From: Physcia stellaris
Lineage: Eukaryota; Ascomycota; Lecanoromycetes; Caliciales; Physciaceae
Direction: 5' to 3'
NCBI GenBank assembly: GCA_018902385.1
Contig: JABSSW010000024.1
Coordinates: 310,001 to 374,000 of the forward strand
Length of the DNA: 64,000 nucleotides
Part shown: one piece after another, positions 10,471-21,348 of the stretch
Position numbering within the stretch: position 1 is the first letter of the stretch
Layout: each line of letters begins with the position of its first letter
The notes under the pieces: generated by a model
The model's database searches: none
What the model was told of the DNA's origin: nothing
What the model saw: only the letters and a program-made list of their open reading frames with translations
Position numbers and translations under genes: made by a program

Positions 10471-11900
10471 TTGAATGAAGTCATTTTTTACGAAATCAGT
10501 TCGACGTGTCGTTGTGATATCGAATACGCTTGTTTAAAGCATCATGAGACGAATGCAAATTTTCATGAGTATCGTACATTGCAAATTCAAGCGATTCTGA
10601 ATGATAAAGAGGTGAAATGTGAATGTTCTGAAAACATAAAATGTTTACTACATTGAGATGAACAGAAAAATCGTATGAAGACAGAAGAGAACGAAAATGC
10701 AATCGAGAAATTTCACGTCAACAATACAGTTTTAGACACTGATGTTATCGTCGATAATCTCACTTTTACGTCATTTTTTATTCAACGACGTCTTATTCGA
10801 CGAACTATTGACGAGTCACAATCATTGAAATTTCTGAAAGAGTGAAACAAGACTCAGAAAATCGAAATTGAGCGCGACATATCGAATTCAAAACGATTGA
10901 AATTTTTACAATTGATTTGAATTTATCGTGATGTAACAATCAACGATATCGTCGAAGTTTCTGTTACAGATTTAATTATTCATCGAGTTCATTCACGTCA
11001 AGATCTGAAATCGTACGTAACACGACAGTCACGCTTGATCAATGATAGAAAATGAAGACTTCGCGAAATCATTCAGAAAAGCATTGATGCGAACATATAT
11101 GAAAAAACAATGACAACAAATGATCGTACTTCTCAGTTCAGTTTTTTATTCAAGTTGACTTCGAAGAAAAGTGAAAAAAATCGTTTGATTTTCAACTATC
11201 ATTACATTTATGAGAATTCACAAAAGAATACGATGAAGCTGTTCAGAAAAATACAAGAATTGATATCGAATTCGAAGTGAAAAATGTTTTTCGAAATCGA
11301 TATGAAACATGAGTATTGAGAAGTGTCAATACATTCAGAAAATCGTCATTATTTAACGTTTCACATATCAGAAATAGATCAATTGCAATCAACGAAAATG
11401 TCGCAAGAAACTAAAACGTCGTCGTTCACGTTCACGAAATTTATGAACATATTATTGAAAATCATTTTTGCGTTTGATTCGAAATCATCATTGTTACATA
11501 ATGCAGATGAATCAGATTCGAATGCTGAATTTTATATCGATGACATATTTGGCGAATTCGAAATTTGACAACAATTATACGACTTTCTAGTACAGCAATT
11601 CTTCTCGCGATTGATGTGAAATAAGATGAGAATATTTTTCGGCAAATTACGCATTGAGATATTGAATATCAAGTGTTTAAATCAGATGTTCAATATAGAG
11701 AATTCACTCAACATCAAGCAAGAAACAATAGACAAAATACGCAATTGATTTGTGTCGCAAGACAAAACGAAAGTGAAAAATTTCATGAAAGTAATCAATG
11801 TTACACGCAGATGAATATTAAATTTCGACGAAATAACGAGATTTTTTCAACGTTTTCAGAACAAAACAGTCGAATGAAAGTGAATTGAATTCGAGAATTT
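10471..11900 (+). pseudogene. Degenerate Ty3/Gypsy reverse transcriptase
   Basis: RT landmarks occur in order. FEIDMKHEY at about 11290-11315 corresponds to the D-x-K-x-G-Y block with Gly mutated to Glu and a TGA in place of the following Trp. KMSQETKTSSFTFTKFM at about 11395-11445 corresponds to the M-P-x-G-x-x-x-S-P-x-x-F block with both Pro changed to Ser and Gly to Glu. YIDD at about 11533-11545 is the catalytic motif and is intact. Several TGA codons interrupt the frame (e.g. 10654-10656, 10842-10844, 11278-11280, 11566-11568). No functional enzyme can be made from this copy. Confidence 0.85.
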
Positions 11901-11937
11901 GACGTTTTTGACACTCAAGAAATTTGCGATTAACGTC

Positions 11938-12420
11938 ATGAACATGTTCGATCATGATTTTAATTTTTCAGTTGAAACATTTACAGACGCATCGAAATGA
12001 AACATCGAGATATACATTCGGCAGTTGCAAAACGATGAAATGAGATCTATTTTATTCGATTCGTACAATTTCACATCAACTCAACGCAGTTACGACACGT
12101 ACAAGAAGAAGTTATTCGCAATTGTTCATTTCACTGAGAAGCACGAGCATTATTTCAATGCAAAGAACATTTCAATTATACACACGAATCACAAATTTCT
12201 TGTTGAATTCATGAACGTCAAGAAGCACGAGAATATTTATGCACGTTGAGTCAACAAACTCAGAATGCACAATATCAAATTGAAGTATATCGAGAGCGAG
12301 AAAAACGTCGTTGCAGACGATTTATCACGAATCATTTACAACGTCGAGAATTGTGAGTCAAATCAATTCGTCAAAAATTTGTATCAGAAAGCGATCAAGC
12401 ATGTGAACGATAACGAGTGA
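11938..12420 (+). pseudogene. Degenerate RNase H domain
   Basis: RNase H features follow RT: FTDASK then TGA (usual Trp) at 11980-12000, STQRSYDTYKKKLFAIVHF at about 12076-12135, IIHTNHKFL at about 12175-12200 (TDHKPL with Asp to Asn and Pro to Phe), and a C-terminal KNVVADDLSRI at about 12303-12335 (normally N-x-x-A-D-A-L-S-R). A TGA at 12247-12249 replaces the Trp after an Arg. The order and spacing match Ty3-like elements. Confidence 0.82.
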
Positions 12421-12783
12421 TTTTGAAAAACAGAAAAAGAAAAATATCGTGACATGCTCAAGAAATTGTCAGACGAAAATCGAAAAAAACGAATTGAAAA
12501 ATACGATGACAAGTTCGTTTCGAAAATATATCATACGATTTGTTATGAGAGAAAAATGTTTTCGACATGTTTTGTTGATTGAATCACATTCAAGAAAAAC
12601 GTATCATCGTTCGAGTCTGATGTACAAAAAGTTGAGAAAAATGCATCTCGAAATTTATTAACAACAATAACGATCAGTGACGAGAATGAGACGATTGAAT
12701 CAGATTACATCAATGACGAGTGATATTCGAATATTTACAAATATTACGCATGAAATCAAGCATCTGAAGTAAATAAAACGACA

Positions 12784-14118
12784 ATGACAACATTTAAACG
12801 CAAAGTAAATATTTATCGATACGACGAAACGAGTAAACGACTATTGCACAAGTACAAAGATGAATACTGCGTCTGCTTACAGAAAAACGAAATTGCGTCA
12901 TTGCTACAAGAAATGCATGACGAAGCAGATCATTTTTTTACTAATATAATATTCGCTCGTATTAAAGACAAAATATATTGATTTTATATGATTTCGAACG
13001 TCAAGATTTACGTACAAGAACGCATGAAGTGTGTTTTATGAACATCAGTAATGAGAACAGTATCGTTGAAATCAATTCAGACGTATCAGTCGTATGATTT
13101 ATTCGACATTGATTTCATGAATTTGTCGAAATTTTCAAAGTACGATTACAAGCATATTTGCAACATGATGAATTATTTTTCGAGACGTTTATTTTCATAT
13201 TTTACTATCAGCATTAAGATCGAAAATGTAAAACAGACGCTCGAATATCATAAAGTTAATGATCATTTTATGTCAGCTGCAGTCTATTGGGACGTCGATA
13301 CAGCATTCAAATCGTCGAAAATGATCGAAACAATCAAGAATTTCAACATCGTTTTTATTCAAGCATTCAGTCAATCACATAAGTCAATAAAAATGATAGA
13401 ACGAATCAATAGAATTTTACGTGTTGCGATGAACAAAATGAAGAAAAAAAACGAGAATGTCGTTGATATATTTCGCCGAACGATCTCTGCATGCAATGAG
13501 AGACATATCGAACATTTGAAATACTCATTTGACGAAATCATTTTCGGAGTCGAGTCACGTGCATTCGCAACAGTCAATCTCGTTCAAGCAGTCATTCGAG
13601 ATGAAAAGATCGTGTTATCGACGTTCGAGAAAATGATTTCGCTCATTTGAAATCATATGACACGTCGTGAGAAGTTTCGTAAAAATGTTGTCAAGCGAAT
13701 TGATAAGGCGAAGCAGAGAATGAAAAAACGATATGACGTCGACGTCAAGCAACAGAAATATTTCCTCGAGCAAATTGTATTTCTTCGGAACTCAAATCCA
13801 ATACACAATAAGACAGAATCACGTTGGAATGAATCGTTCGTGATAGCAGAATTCGAAAAAGAACACGAATCAAGCTACAAACTCAGAATTCTCGAAAACA
13901 AATCAGCATCAAATACACATCATGAAAATCAATTGCGAGTATTTCGTGAACGTACTGAATATTTGCGCAAAGCCAACGAAGAAGATCTTTCGATGATGAA
14001 AAACTTGAGAAGAACACGTCGTAAGATGATGAAAAGAGCGCGTAAAGAAACAGCGAAAAACAGACGTTTCGAGACTTCGTTTACGAGAAATTTGGTCGTC
14101 GTTAAGATTTTCTGCTGA
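12784..14118 (+). pseudogene. Degenerate integrase, including C-terminal domain
   Basis: The HHCC zinc-binding domain begins at about 12915 (MHDEADHFFTNIIFARIKDKIY, then TGA at the usual Trp), with Cys residues of the second half near 13028. The catalytic core shows D (FDIDFMN, about 13100), D (YWDVDTAF, about 13284-13307) and E (MIERINRIL, about 13393-13420), so the D-D-E residues survive. The C-terminal domain (RYDVDVKQQ...VFLRNSNP...ESRWNESFVIAEF, about 13730-13860) ends HENQLRVFRERTEYL. This part keeps more Gly, Pro and Trp than gag or RT, so hypermutation is slightly less complete here. Confidence 0.85.
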
Positions 14119-14452
14119 CGAGTTAGAACACGTATTCGAAGCAGGCAATTGTCTCGACATCATACAAGATCAAATAGAACGAAATAACGAGAACTTCGAA
14201 GCATAGCATGATTTCGACAAAAGATTGTTGCGAAACCGAATACAATGTGACTGATCATTGAGCAAAAAGCTGAACTTATTAAGTTGAATTTTCAGTCATT
14301 TCATACAACGCTTGAATTCGATTTTGCTTTACAATCACATCACGTTTTGTTTTGCCTTATTCTTGAAGTTCATGACGCATTGTCATACACTGATTCGCAT
14401 AACGTGTTAGTAAAACGATTTGTTGTTGTTGTCGAGAACGACAACTTGTTAT

Positions 14453-14462
14453 GAGAGAGAAA
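14453..14462 (+). other. Polypurine tract of the Ty3/Gypsy element
   Basis: GAGAGAGAAA lies directly before the 3' LTR, the position and composition expected of the plus-strand primer site. It supports placing the 3' LTR start at 14463. Confidence 0.75.
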
Positions 14463-14685
14463 TGTTGACAAAGAGAAGTGCGAAAATGACTGAACAACGA
14501 AAATTAAAATCGATAAAGTTAAATTTTATTGGCATGACATTCGACTGTTTATGAAACATTTTCATGAAATATGCAGTTTGTACATACTTTCACTCAGATA
14601 TTTATCACTCAATAAGACTATTTTTGAAGGCATTACATCATACTATTTCGTACGTTTTGACGATGTGCTAGTGAGTCACTTTTCT
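14463..14685 (+). repeat. 3' LTR of the Ty3/Gypsy element
   Basis: 223 bp, gap-free to the 5' LTR. Nineteen of the 23 differences are mutated in this copy, all C to T or G to A. Its first 85 bases have lost almost all GG pairs still present in the 5' copy. Confidence 0.9.
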
Positions 14686-14690
14686 GGAAA
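14686..14690. repeat. Target-site duplication, right (GGAAA)
   Basis: Exact match to 6083-6087, immediately after the 3' LTR. Confidence 0.7.
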
Positions 14691-14995
14691 TGTTCCGAAG
14701 TGCGCTAGTGGCTCCTTGCCCTGATTCTGGCTTGGCGTTGACGAAAAAGGGGGTAAAGCAGGGAGATTGGGGTCGATTCGAAGAAGAGCAATAATAGTCC
14801 CTAGAGTATGGGAATTTGTTTCATGTATCACCTGAATCTCTTCAATGTCATATGTTATACAAAAAGCATTCTAGCCAAGGTCTTAAGGTATGTTAGGTGT
14901 ACAGCATGCATGAGACTTCCAGGCGCCATGCAATCATCCTCAATCCTCATGCCTCCCAAAGTCCGGAAATCCAACGCACTGTCCTATAAAACACT
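14691..14995. other. Intergenic, nothing recognised
   Basis: Ordinary-composition DNA between the retroelement and the 3' end of the TCP11 gene. No gene or repeat is recognised. Confidence 0.5.
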
Positions 14996-17812
14996 TCATG
15001 TCGTCGTCGAGGCTGCAATCTCGTCATACCATTTGCCATGAGCTTCACGATCCACATCGGCTACTTTTCTCAACTCCTCAACCAGTGACCCGACTTGACC
15101 GACAATTTCGCACAAGCCACCCGAAGCTAGCACTTCACTTGCGGTGCTACTCGCTTTGATACGTTCATCTGCACTCGCAGCTGAAAGATGAGTGAATATG
15201 TGCGTCTTGATCTTCTGTAGAAGAACCTTCATGACCGGGTGAGTCGCTTGCCCGAGCCTCGCATCCTGTAAAACACGATCTATAGTGCCCAACAGTGCTG
15301 TTTTGGTGGTAGGCGGCATTGCCTGAGGGAGGGTGGAAAGGAAGGCTTGCGGGTCTTCGTATGGCAGTTCCCACATGCGCTGAGCTTCTGTTTTCCATTG
15401 TGAGCGCACATCACGTTTGAGGAGATTCTTAGCAGTGAGGAGAATAGCTTCGACGGTAATCATGCGGAGGATTTCAGATCTGATCCGCTTCATCCGATCT
15501 TGGTCCAATTCAAGAGTCTCTGGCAACTCGGAATCCTGTACTTCTGTCACTGCCACTGCGAGATCGACCAGCCCTTGCATGTAGATCTTATTTGGCGTGA
15601 TCCTAGTATCGGGCCTTCCAGCACCGTTGCCAGACCGCCTCGTAGCGTCATCTTGTATCCTATCATTTGCTTTCCTCCACCACTGCATAGTCTTCGTGAG
15701 TGGCTTGTTATTGAATAGTTCTGCGAAGCGATTATATTCGTAGCTGGCAACTTGTTCCAACAACATGGGAGCATTCATTTGTAGTGTGAAGTTGGCATTA
15801 TCGAGCGACAACAAATCGATCACATAATTCAGCTTGGCGAATCGTTCAATGGGATCGTCCATTGAATCCTCAGCCCATGCTTTGACCTCTGCATCTCGGA
15901 CTGGCGCACACAGCTTTGGTAAGATCTTGTTGAAGAAGGAGAAGAACCGCTGATACGAGAAAGCGCCCATCTTTACTTGATTTGCTATGACCGATGGATC
16001 TAGTGCCTCCGATATCAAATGGTGGAGAGATTTTCCGGGCTGGACAAGACCAAGCAGCTTATCACGCACGGTTTGAGCCATTGCAACTATCCAGACATCA
16101 CCTAGTCCAGAGCTGAGACCTTCTCGGAGGTCCTCTGAAACGGCTTGCAGAATGTCTTCTCTCGAATCCGCTCGTCGGGTAAGATCGATTCGATACTCCT
16201 GATTTATCGCAAGTTCATGCATGATCGTTCGGTTATCCGGTAGAGATGAACTTGCTCTTCTGAGTTCCTGGGTATGGCGAGACCAGTCTGGTGATTGAGC
16301 GTCAGATGTAGAGCTAGAATCCTCCAACCTGCCTTGCGACAACATCGAAACATTTGAGGCAGCTCGAGGTCTGGCCTCCTTTGCAGGCTTAACTTTCTTC
16401 TTCCGGGACTTTGCTCTCCTCGCTTCTTGGACAGCATCTTTTACTGCTTTCATAGCTTCACCATGCCCCAGCAGTCGCTTGAGTCTGACAAGGATTAAAG
16501 TCTGATTCTGTTGAATCCCTTCTCTGTAGTCACTAGAGACGCCTCCGTCCGAATCGTCCTTGACAGACTGCCATATTGCATCCAATTCCACAAATTGAGC
16601 AATCATAGTTCCAACCAAAACAGAGGAATCATGGTCTTTCCAAGCGGCAAACGCAGATCGGAATGAAGAGTATGCTTCCAGGAAGGAAGCTCGGTGTGTA
16701 TGAAAGAATGAAGTAGATTGAGGACTCGAGATCATAATCTCAAAGTCGTCTAGTAGAAATTTTGCCTTTGCAATCAAGTCCTGCTCTTGTATGCCGTCTC
16801 TACTCAAGACTTGTTTAGGATGTCCTAGGATCAAGAAGGCGCTTAAAAACATCCGAACTGCGGCCCTGTCTTTTACTGCGTCGTTCTCGGTATCATGTAG
16901 ACCGCAATTCCTTAGCATATGAGCCGTGCATGTAAGCACCCTTTCCTGGCTTAATAATAAGCTAAGGTCATCGAAGTTCATCCTTCGAACGGTCTCCACA
17001 CTCAAGCCGAGGTCTTGGAACGTGGAGGATATTCTCCGCCATTGTCTATTTTTCCAAGCTCTTTGCAGCAGCACTGCGGCTTCATGCTCATTGGGAGGCT
17101 TCCAGACATATGGCATCACCTTCATCTCTTCGACTGGTGCGAGATGAGAATTGTTCTTCGTCCGCCTCAGGTTTTGCTGATAAACAAGTCTTCTCCTTTC
17201 CGCTTCAGCAAGCCGTTCTTCCATCTCACCCTTTAACCGCAGGTGTTCGGCGGCCTTCTTCTCTCGGGTGTCTTCAGCCACCCTTTTTGCGCGTTTGACC
17301 TCCTCATGACAGTTTGCTGCGACTTGGGCTAGATATCTTTCCCTCGCTTGTTGGGCAGCCAGCGCACGCTCTTCGCTATTCGCGTTTACTCGTGGAGCAG
17401 CTTTGGCCATTGCCGCTCGAAGGCGGACTTTCTCGGCATGAGCTGCCTTCTCCGCCAACCTTGCTTTGCGGCTTTCTAGGAGAGATGCTCGGCGTAGATG
17501 CTGGGCGATATGAGTACTCTGTGGTCCACCATGAGAAGAGCGCGCGGATCTACTTGAGTGATGGGAAGACATGGAGTTGCGACGAGATGAAGCTGCTGAG
17601 GACTTGCGGCGGGCGGTATTTGTTGAGGATCGACAGAAGCGTGCTTGTATACGCGGTGGTAATATGTAGTCGCCGAGACCTTCACTGTCAGAAGACATGA
17701 TGGTATCTCTATCGGGGCCAGGCATGGTGCCTGGTGGATGTTCAACAAAGAAGCTGATGGTTCCGGAGAGCAAAGAGTGGCTGGTATGACGAATCAGGAG
17801 CGTCACATGCAT
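14996..17812 (-). CDS. TCP11 (T-complex protein 11) domain protein, SOK1-like
   Basis: A single open frame of up to 938 residues. Residues 45-110 are Ser/Arg-rich and disordered. Residues about 110-215 are Ala/Glu/Arg-rich and probably coiled coil. An IQ-like helix follows near residue 245 (EAAVLLQRAWKNRQWRR). The TCP11 domain occupies roughly the last 600 residues, with stretches such as IVAMAQTVRDKLLGLV, ALDPSVIANQVKMGAFSY and FAKLNYVIDLLSLDN. Yeast SOK1, a suppressor of protein kinase A loss, belongs to this family, so a cAMP-related signalling role is possible but inferred. The first ATG (17812) adds 29 hydrophobic residues that look out of place; the ATGs at 17725 (MPGPDRD) or 17698 (MSSDSEG) are more likely starts. 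No intron is needed. Confidence 0.85.
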   Translation of the reverse strand: MHVTLLIRHTSHSLLSGTISFFVEHPPGTMPGPDRDTIMSSDSEGLGDYILPPRIQARFCRSSTNTARRKSSAASSRRNSMSSHHSSRSARSSHGGPQSTHIAQHLRRASLLESRKARLAEKAAHAEKVRLRAAMAKAAPRVNANSEERALAAQQARERYLAQVAANCHEEVKRAKRVAEDTREKKAAEHLRLKGEMEERLAEAERRRLVYQQNLRRTKNNSHLAPVEEMKVMPYVWKPPNEHEAAVLLQRAWKNRQWRRISSTFQDLGLSVETVRRMNFDDLSLLLSQERVLTCTAHMLRNCGLHDTENDAVKDRAAVRMFLSAFLILGHPKQVLSRDGIQEQDLIAKAKFLLDDFEIMISSPQSTSFFHTHRASFLEAYSSFRSAFAAWKDHDSSVLVGTMIAQFVELDAIWQSVKDDSDGGVSSDYREGIQQNQTLILVRLKRLLGHGEAMKAVKDAVQEARRAKSRKKKVKPAKEARPRAASNVSMLSQGRLEDSSSTSDAQSPDWSRHTQELRRASSSLPDNRTIMHELAINQEYRIDLTRRADSREDILQAVSEDLREGLSSGLGDVWIVAMAQTVRDKLLGLVQPGKSLHHLISEALDPSVIANQVKMGAFSYQRFFSFFNKILPKLCAPVRDAEVKAWAEDSMDDPIERFAKLNYVIDLLSLDNANFTLQMNAPMLLEQVASYEYNRFAELFNNKPLTKTMQWWRKANDRIQDDATRRSGNGAGRPDTRITPNKIYMQGLVDLAVAVTEVQDSELPETLELDQDRMKRIRSEILRMITVEAILLTAKNLLKRDVRSQWKTEAQRMWELPYEDPQAFLSTLPQAMPPTTKTALLGTIDRVLQDARLGQATHPVMKVLLQKIKTHIFTHLSAASADERIKASSTASEVLASGGLCEIVGQVGSLVEELRKVADVDREAHGKWYDEIAASTTT

Positions 17813-18590
17813 GGAGAACGTGATTAGTCAGCATTCACGAACATCCTTCATCCATCCGGCAATGAAGGCTCGAAGGATAGACATTGCCCAGAATGATGAA
17901 GGTTTACGTCTACAATATCAGACACTTTTAATTCACTATAATCCTCGTTACCAATGAGCACACTTTCTATTAATCTAACCGTAGTGATAAAGAAACTCAC
18001 CCGTACCATCGAATCATTAAACCCCGAGATCAAAGGACATAAGTTACATTGATTGGCAGATGGAGTTTCATAACAGTTGGTAGGACGGTATCAGCAACAA
18101 AACAATGATTGGATCCTGCCAGACGATGAAAATCTACACAGCCGGCCCGAGCGATGAAGGGAGTCAAGGCTTCAACAGTAAAGCTTGATGAGAGCATTTG
18201 GAGACATTGATCAAATACAACATCTAGTTTGAAGATTCTGCTTGCCACGCTATGCACACCGTGGCCCCAACCCAACTCCCCGCCATGCCTGCTGGTCACA
18301 CACTCGTTCGCTCGCGTAGGAGGTATGCATTTCAAGCCATCAAATGCCGTCAAGCGACCAGCTTTAGTCTTCTCATAAAGTGCTCAAGCGTTTGCCCACG
18401 GGGTATATGTTTTGCATTGCTCGCCGTATGCTTTCCAAGGGTAAAAAAGGGGTAGATGGTGAAGGCTAAATATACAAGAATGAACAGATACTGAATTTTT
18501 GATGAAGCTCTAATCCTGCCTGAGAATCGAGTCGCCTCAAGTATCAAGACCAGTGCGCTCTGCGCAAACTTTGAGAAGAGGATTCACCCT
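17813..18590. other. Intergenic, nothing recognised
   Basis: 5' flank of the TCP11 gene and 3' flank of the secreted-protein gene. ORFs here are short and without recognisable domains. Confidence 0.5.
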
Positions 18591-19759
18591 CTAGTAGCGC
18601 ATGTAACCGCCTGTTGGCTTAGCTGTGAAACTGGCTGATGGCTTGGTGATGAAGCCAGTCGAGGCGCACTTTGTCTTGGTCTTCTTGGGCCGATCAGTGT
18701 TGGTACCGTTGCCGAATGGGGCGGAGCCACTGATGGATGGGATAGCTGTCTCGATTGGTGAATTTCCAGCAGTGTTTGATCCTTCAGGGCCAGCAGTCTA
18801 AAATCTATTAGCGGTATGTACATGTGGTCTTCACCAAGGGAACCTACGACTGTGACCGTCTGAGCGGGGCCGGTAACGGTAACAGTGACTTGTGGCTTGC
18901 AGCTGCCGCCGGCACCTCCTGCACCAGAGCCACCGATCGGGCTGTTACCCTCTTGGACGCCAGTTGGGCTGGAGATGGGCTGGACTGTGATAACCTTAGT
19001 GAAGGTTGAGGTGTGCGAAATCGTTGTAGTAGGTTCGCCGGCGCCTGATCCACCAGTTGCCTCGAGACCGCCGGTAGAAGTACTCTCGGTTGCGTAGACG
19101 GTCTGTTTAATGTTAGCTAGAAGCCGATGTTAAAAGAGTGCTATATTGCGTACCTCGACTTTGGTCTCGGTGGAAGTGTGTTTGATGGTTGTGGTTACGA
19201 CGGTGGTGGATGAGCCAGAGCCGAGGGTGTAGGTAAGAGTTGTGTCCGAGGTCTTGGTTTCAATTGGCCCAGGAGCAGTTGTGATCCCAGAGCCACTTCC
19301 GGTACCAGTACCAATGGGACCTTGAGGGACGCTTGAAACCCCTGTGCCAATTGGGCTATTGCCCAGGGTGGAACTGACACCTGGAGTCTCCGAGATAGGG
19401 TAGGGAGCAGAAGCTGATCCGGTGCTCGCAGAAATGGGCACGGTCTCCGAGCTGGAGACGCCAGTGCTTAATGGAATAGTAGGGACGACCACTGAGCTTG
19501 AGAGGACCGATGTGGTGGCTACACCAGTACTGAGGTTTGGGAGAGATGTGGTTCCAGTTCCCGCAATCTCAGAGGTAGATACCGAAACAGTGCTGGCGGG
19601 TGAGCCTGGGATTGAGGTTGAATTGTGGTGAGGCTTGGATACATGAGAGTGTTTGTAGCTCTTGGGGCCATAGCCTCCATATCCACCATATCCTGGAGAA
19701 GCAGCTTGCGCGGCGGCTGCCAAAGCCACAATAACGCTGACGGAAAGCTTGGTGAACAT
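18591..19759 (-). CDS. Secreted Ser/Thr-rich mucin-like cell-surface protein
   Basis: The ATG at 19759 opens a clear signal peptide (MFTKLSVSVIVALAAAAQA). This is followed by a GYGGYG segment, a His-rich patch (KHSHVSKPHHN) and a long Ser/Thr/Gly/Pro-rich region typical of heavily O-glycosylated fungal wall proteins. Two introns are supported: about 19105-19154 (joining KVE to TVYATEST) and about 18797-18842. The final exon ends ...KPTGGYMRY, stop at 18591-18593. I see no hydrophobic GPI-type tail, so it may be secreted or wall-associated. No enzymatic domain is seen. A TTG-initiated extension upstream to 19777 is ignored because the signal peptide begins exactly at the ATG. Confidence 0.75.
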
Positions 19760-21348
19760 CTTGCTGTATTGATGCAATAGGCTTGGAGGATTTCAGATGT
19801 AGGTATTGTGTTCGTCCGAGTGTATTTGCCTTGTAGGGGTAAAATCCTATGCTTGTACAATGCGCTTGTGCTTTTGAAGTCGTGAGGGCTAAAGAGCGTG
19901 GGGCGAAATCTATTCGCAAAAGAGTGACTGAGAACTTTGAAAGAGTGTGCAGTCTCAAGGACCGAAAGCGACAAGATGCAAATGAACGTGGTGGAGAGGA
20001 AAGGAAAGGAAAGAGAGACAAAGGAATCAGGAGATGAGGGCGATATGGGGGAGGCGGCGCAAGGAAATGAGCATCAGGAGGTGATGCCAGGATTGGCCAG
20101 ATCGAGCTACATCGTTAGTCCTTTAGCTGAGACAGGAGAAGCGAAATGCAGGTACACGGTCATGTCGAGGGTCTGATTGGCTCATCTCCTCCCCGCTACG
20201 CATCGAGCAGGGGGTCAAGCGGACCAAGCAAACATCAAACACCGTAATCCCCTTTGCAGATGGCGGATGTTGCTTTCCATCCTGTGCCTGTTTGGGACTT
20301 TGGAGGATTGTTGGGGTCTGGAGAGATCAATCGTGGGGACTCATGTTGCATTCGCCGCTGGATTGTAGGTTCATTTGCTGACGTGTTGAGCATCTTCTGT
20401 TCCCGGGTGACCTGCAGCTGAGGCCTGACGGTACGACAGAAGCCATGTGGTTGTAATACTTCGGAGAATTGGCAACCCAATGGTTTGCACGTAGTCGAGA
20501 TTGGACTGCGGCAACACGTCTTGGTACGCATGACGAGATGAGCAGACCAAGTCGTCGAAGCGCTTGGGTAGCAGCGTGTTGTCCAGGCAGACCAGTCTTA
20601 TTCAAGAACACTCGTGCTCTGGTCGTCCTCTGTTGTGCTATCAGCATGTGGTAAATCTGGCTCTGTTGGTGACAGCAGCTCGACCAGAGGCAGCAACTCC
20701 ATGTCGAAACAAGTGAAGTACTCGTACCTGTCCCAACTCCTTTCGATGGCCCTCCCCCTGGGATGGCTCGGGTGGATGGCAGGCTAGCCAAGCCAAAGAG
20801 CGGTTCGAATCTGGTCGAGAACGGGAGCGGCGATGGCGAGTTGTCCTTAGGCGGTTTCACGTGGAAATGACATAATTTGAGCCCCATTCGATAGCTAACC
20901 GAGCAACAATCCGATTGTCCCCGCCCCCACAATACAATCATCTTTTCTGTAGATCAATCCACAGTGCTTTAGAATTCCGACATGCACTGCTTCATATCGC
21001 CAATGAAGCGAAGATTGACATGGACGAAGCATTTGCCATTCTTGAGGCAATTCCTATCATAAACGCGATCTGAGACCGAGGAGGTAGGCACGAAGTTTCG
21101 AGTGTCTCTCAGCAATGGACCTCTCCAAATTCGTGAAATCGGACAGTCGTGATTACATGCGATCGCCCCGAACTCGTGAAGTCGGACAGCTTTGAGTTCA
21201 TTTGGTTGTCCAGCTTCGTGAATGCGTGTAATGATAACATACTGCTACCTAAAGTATCTGACCACTGTCTACTACCTTCACCCCACATTCTCCCTGATCC
21301 ATATTGTACATGTTCTGACAAGGCAGCTATCGCAATGAGGATAGTACC
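19760..21348. other. Intergenic, no supported gene
   Basis: Contains the promoter side of the secreted-protein gene. A 204-residue minus ORF (20327-20941) has no recognisable domain and overlaps other ORFs on both strands. Near 21128-21195 short repeats of TCGTGAA(G/A)TCGGACAG recur, loosely resembling the 480-650 motif cluster. Confidence 0.45.

Larger units (their letters stand above)
6088..14685 (+). mobile_element. Ty3/Gypsy LTR retrotransposon, complete but mutationally dead
   Basis: An 8,598 bp element with two 223 bp LTRs of equal length and no indels between them, flanked by GGAAA duplications and with a polypurine tract before the 3' LTR. Internal order is tandem leader, gag with zinc knuckle, protease, reverse transcriptase, RNase H, integrase. 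This order (integrase last) marks it as Ty3/Gypsy rather than Copia. Coding frames are broken mainly by TGA codons at positions where Trp is expected, at least a dozen times. Gly and Pro are also nearly missing, replaced by Asp/Glu and Ser. The whole interior is depleted of GG and CC. The LTR differences (23 of 223 bases) are all C/T or G/A, so the divergence reflects directed mutation rather than simple age. Confidence 0.92.

Noticed and set aside
7355-14118. Reading TGA as Trp under an alternative genetic code, or a mitochondrial DNA insert
   Set aside because: TGA does fall at Trp positions, but Gly and Pro are missing too and are replaced by Asp/Glu and Ser. Only GG/CC mutation explains all three. 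Surrounding genes use the standard code and the content is a Ty3/Gypsy element.
20795-20820. Possible tRNA T-arm (GGTTCGAATC)
   Set aside because: No matching acceptor stem, D-arm or anticodon arm in the surrounding 80 bases.
20327-20941. 204-residue minus-strand ORF
   Set aside because: Composition is Ser/Arg/Cys-rich with no domain, no intron signals, and overlapping ORFs in other frames.
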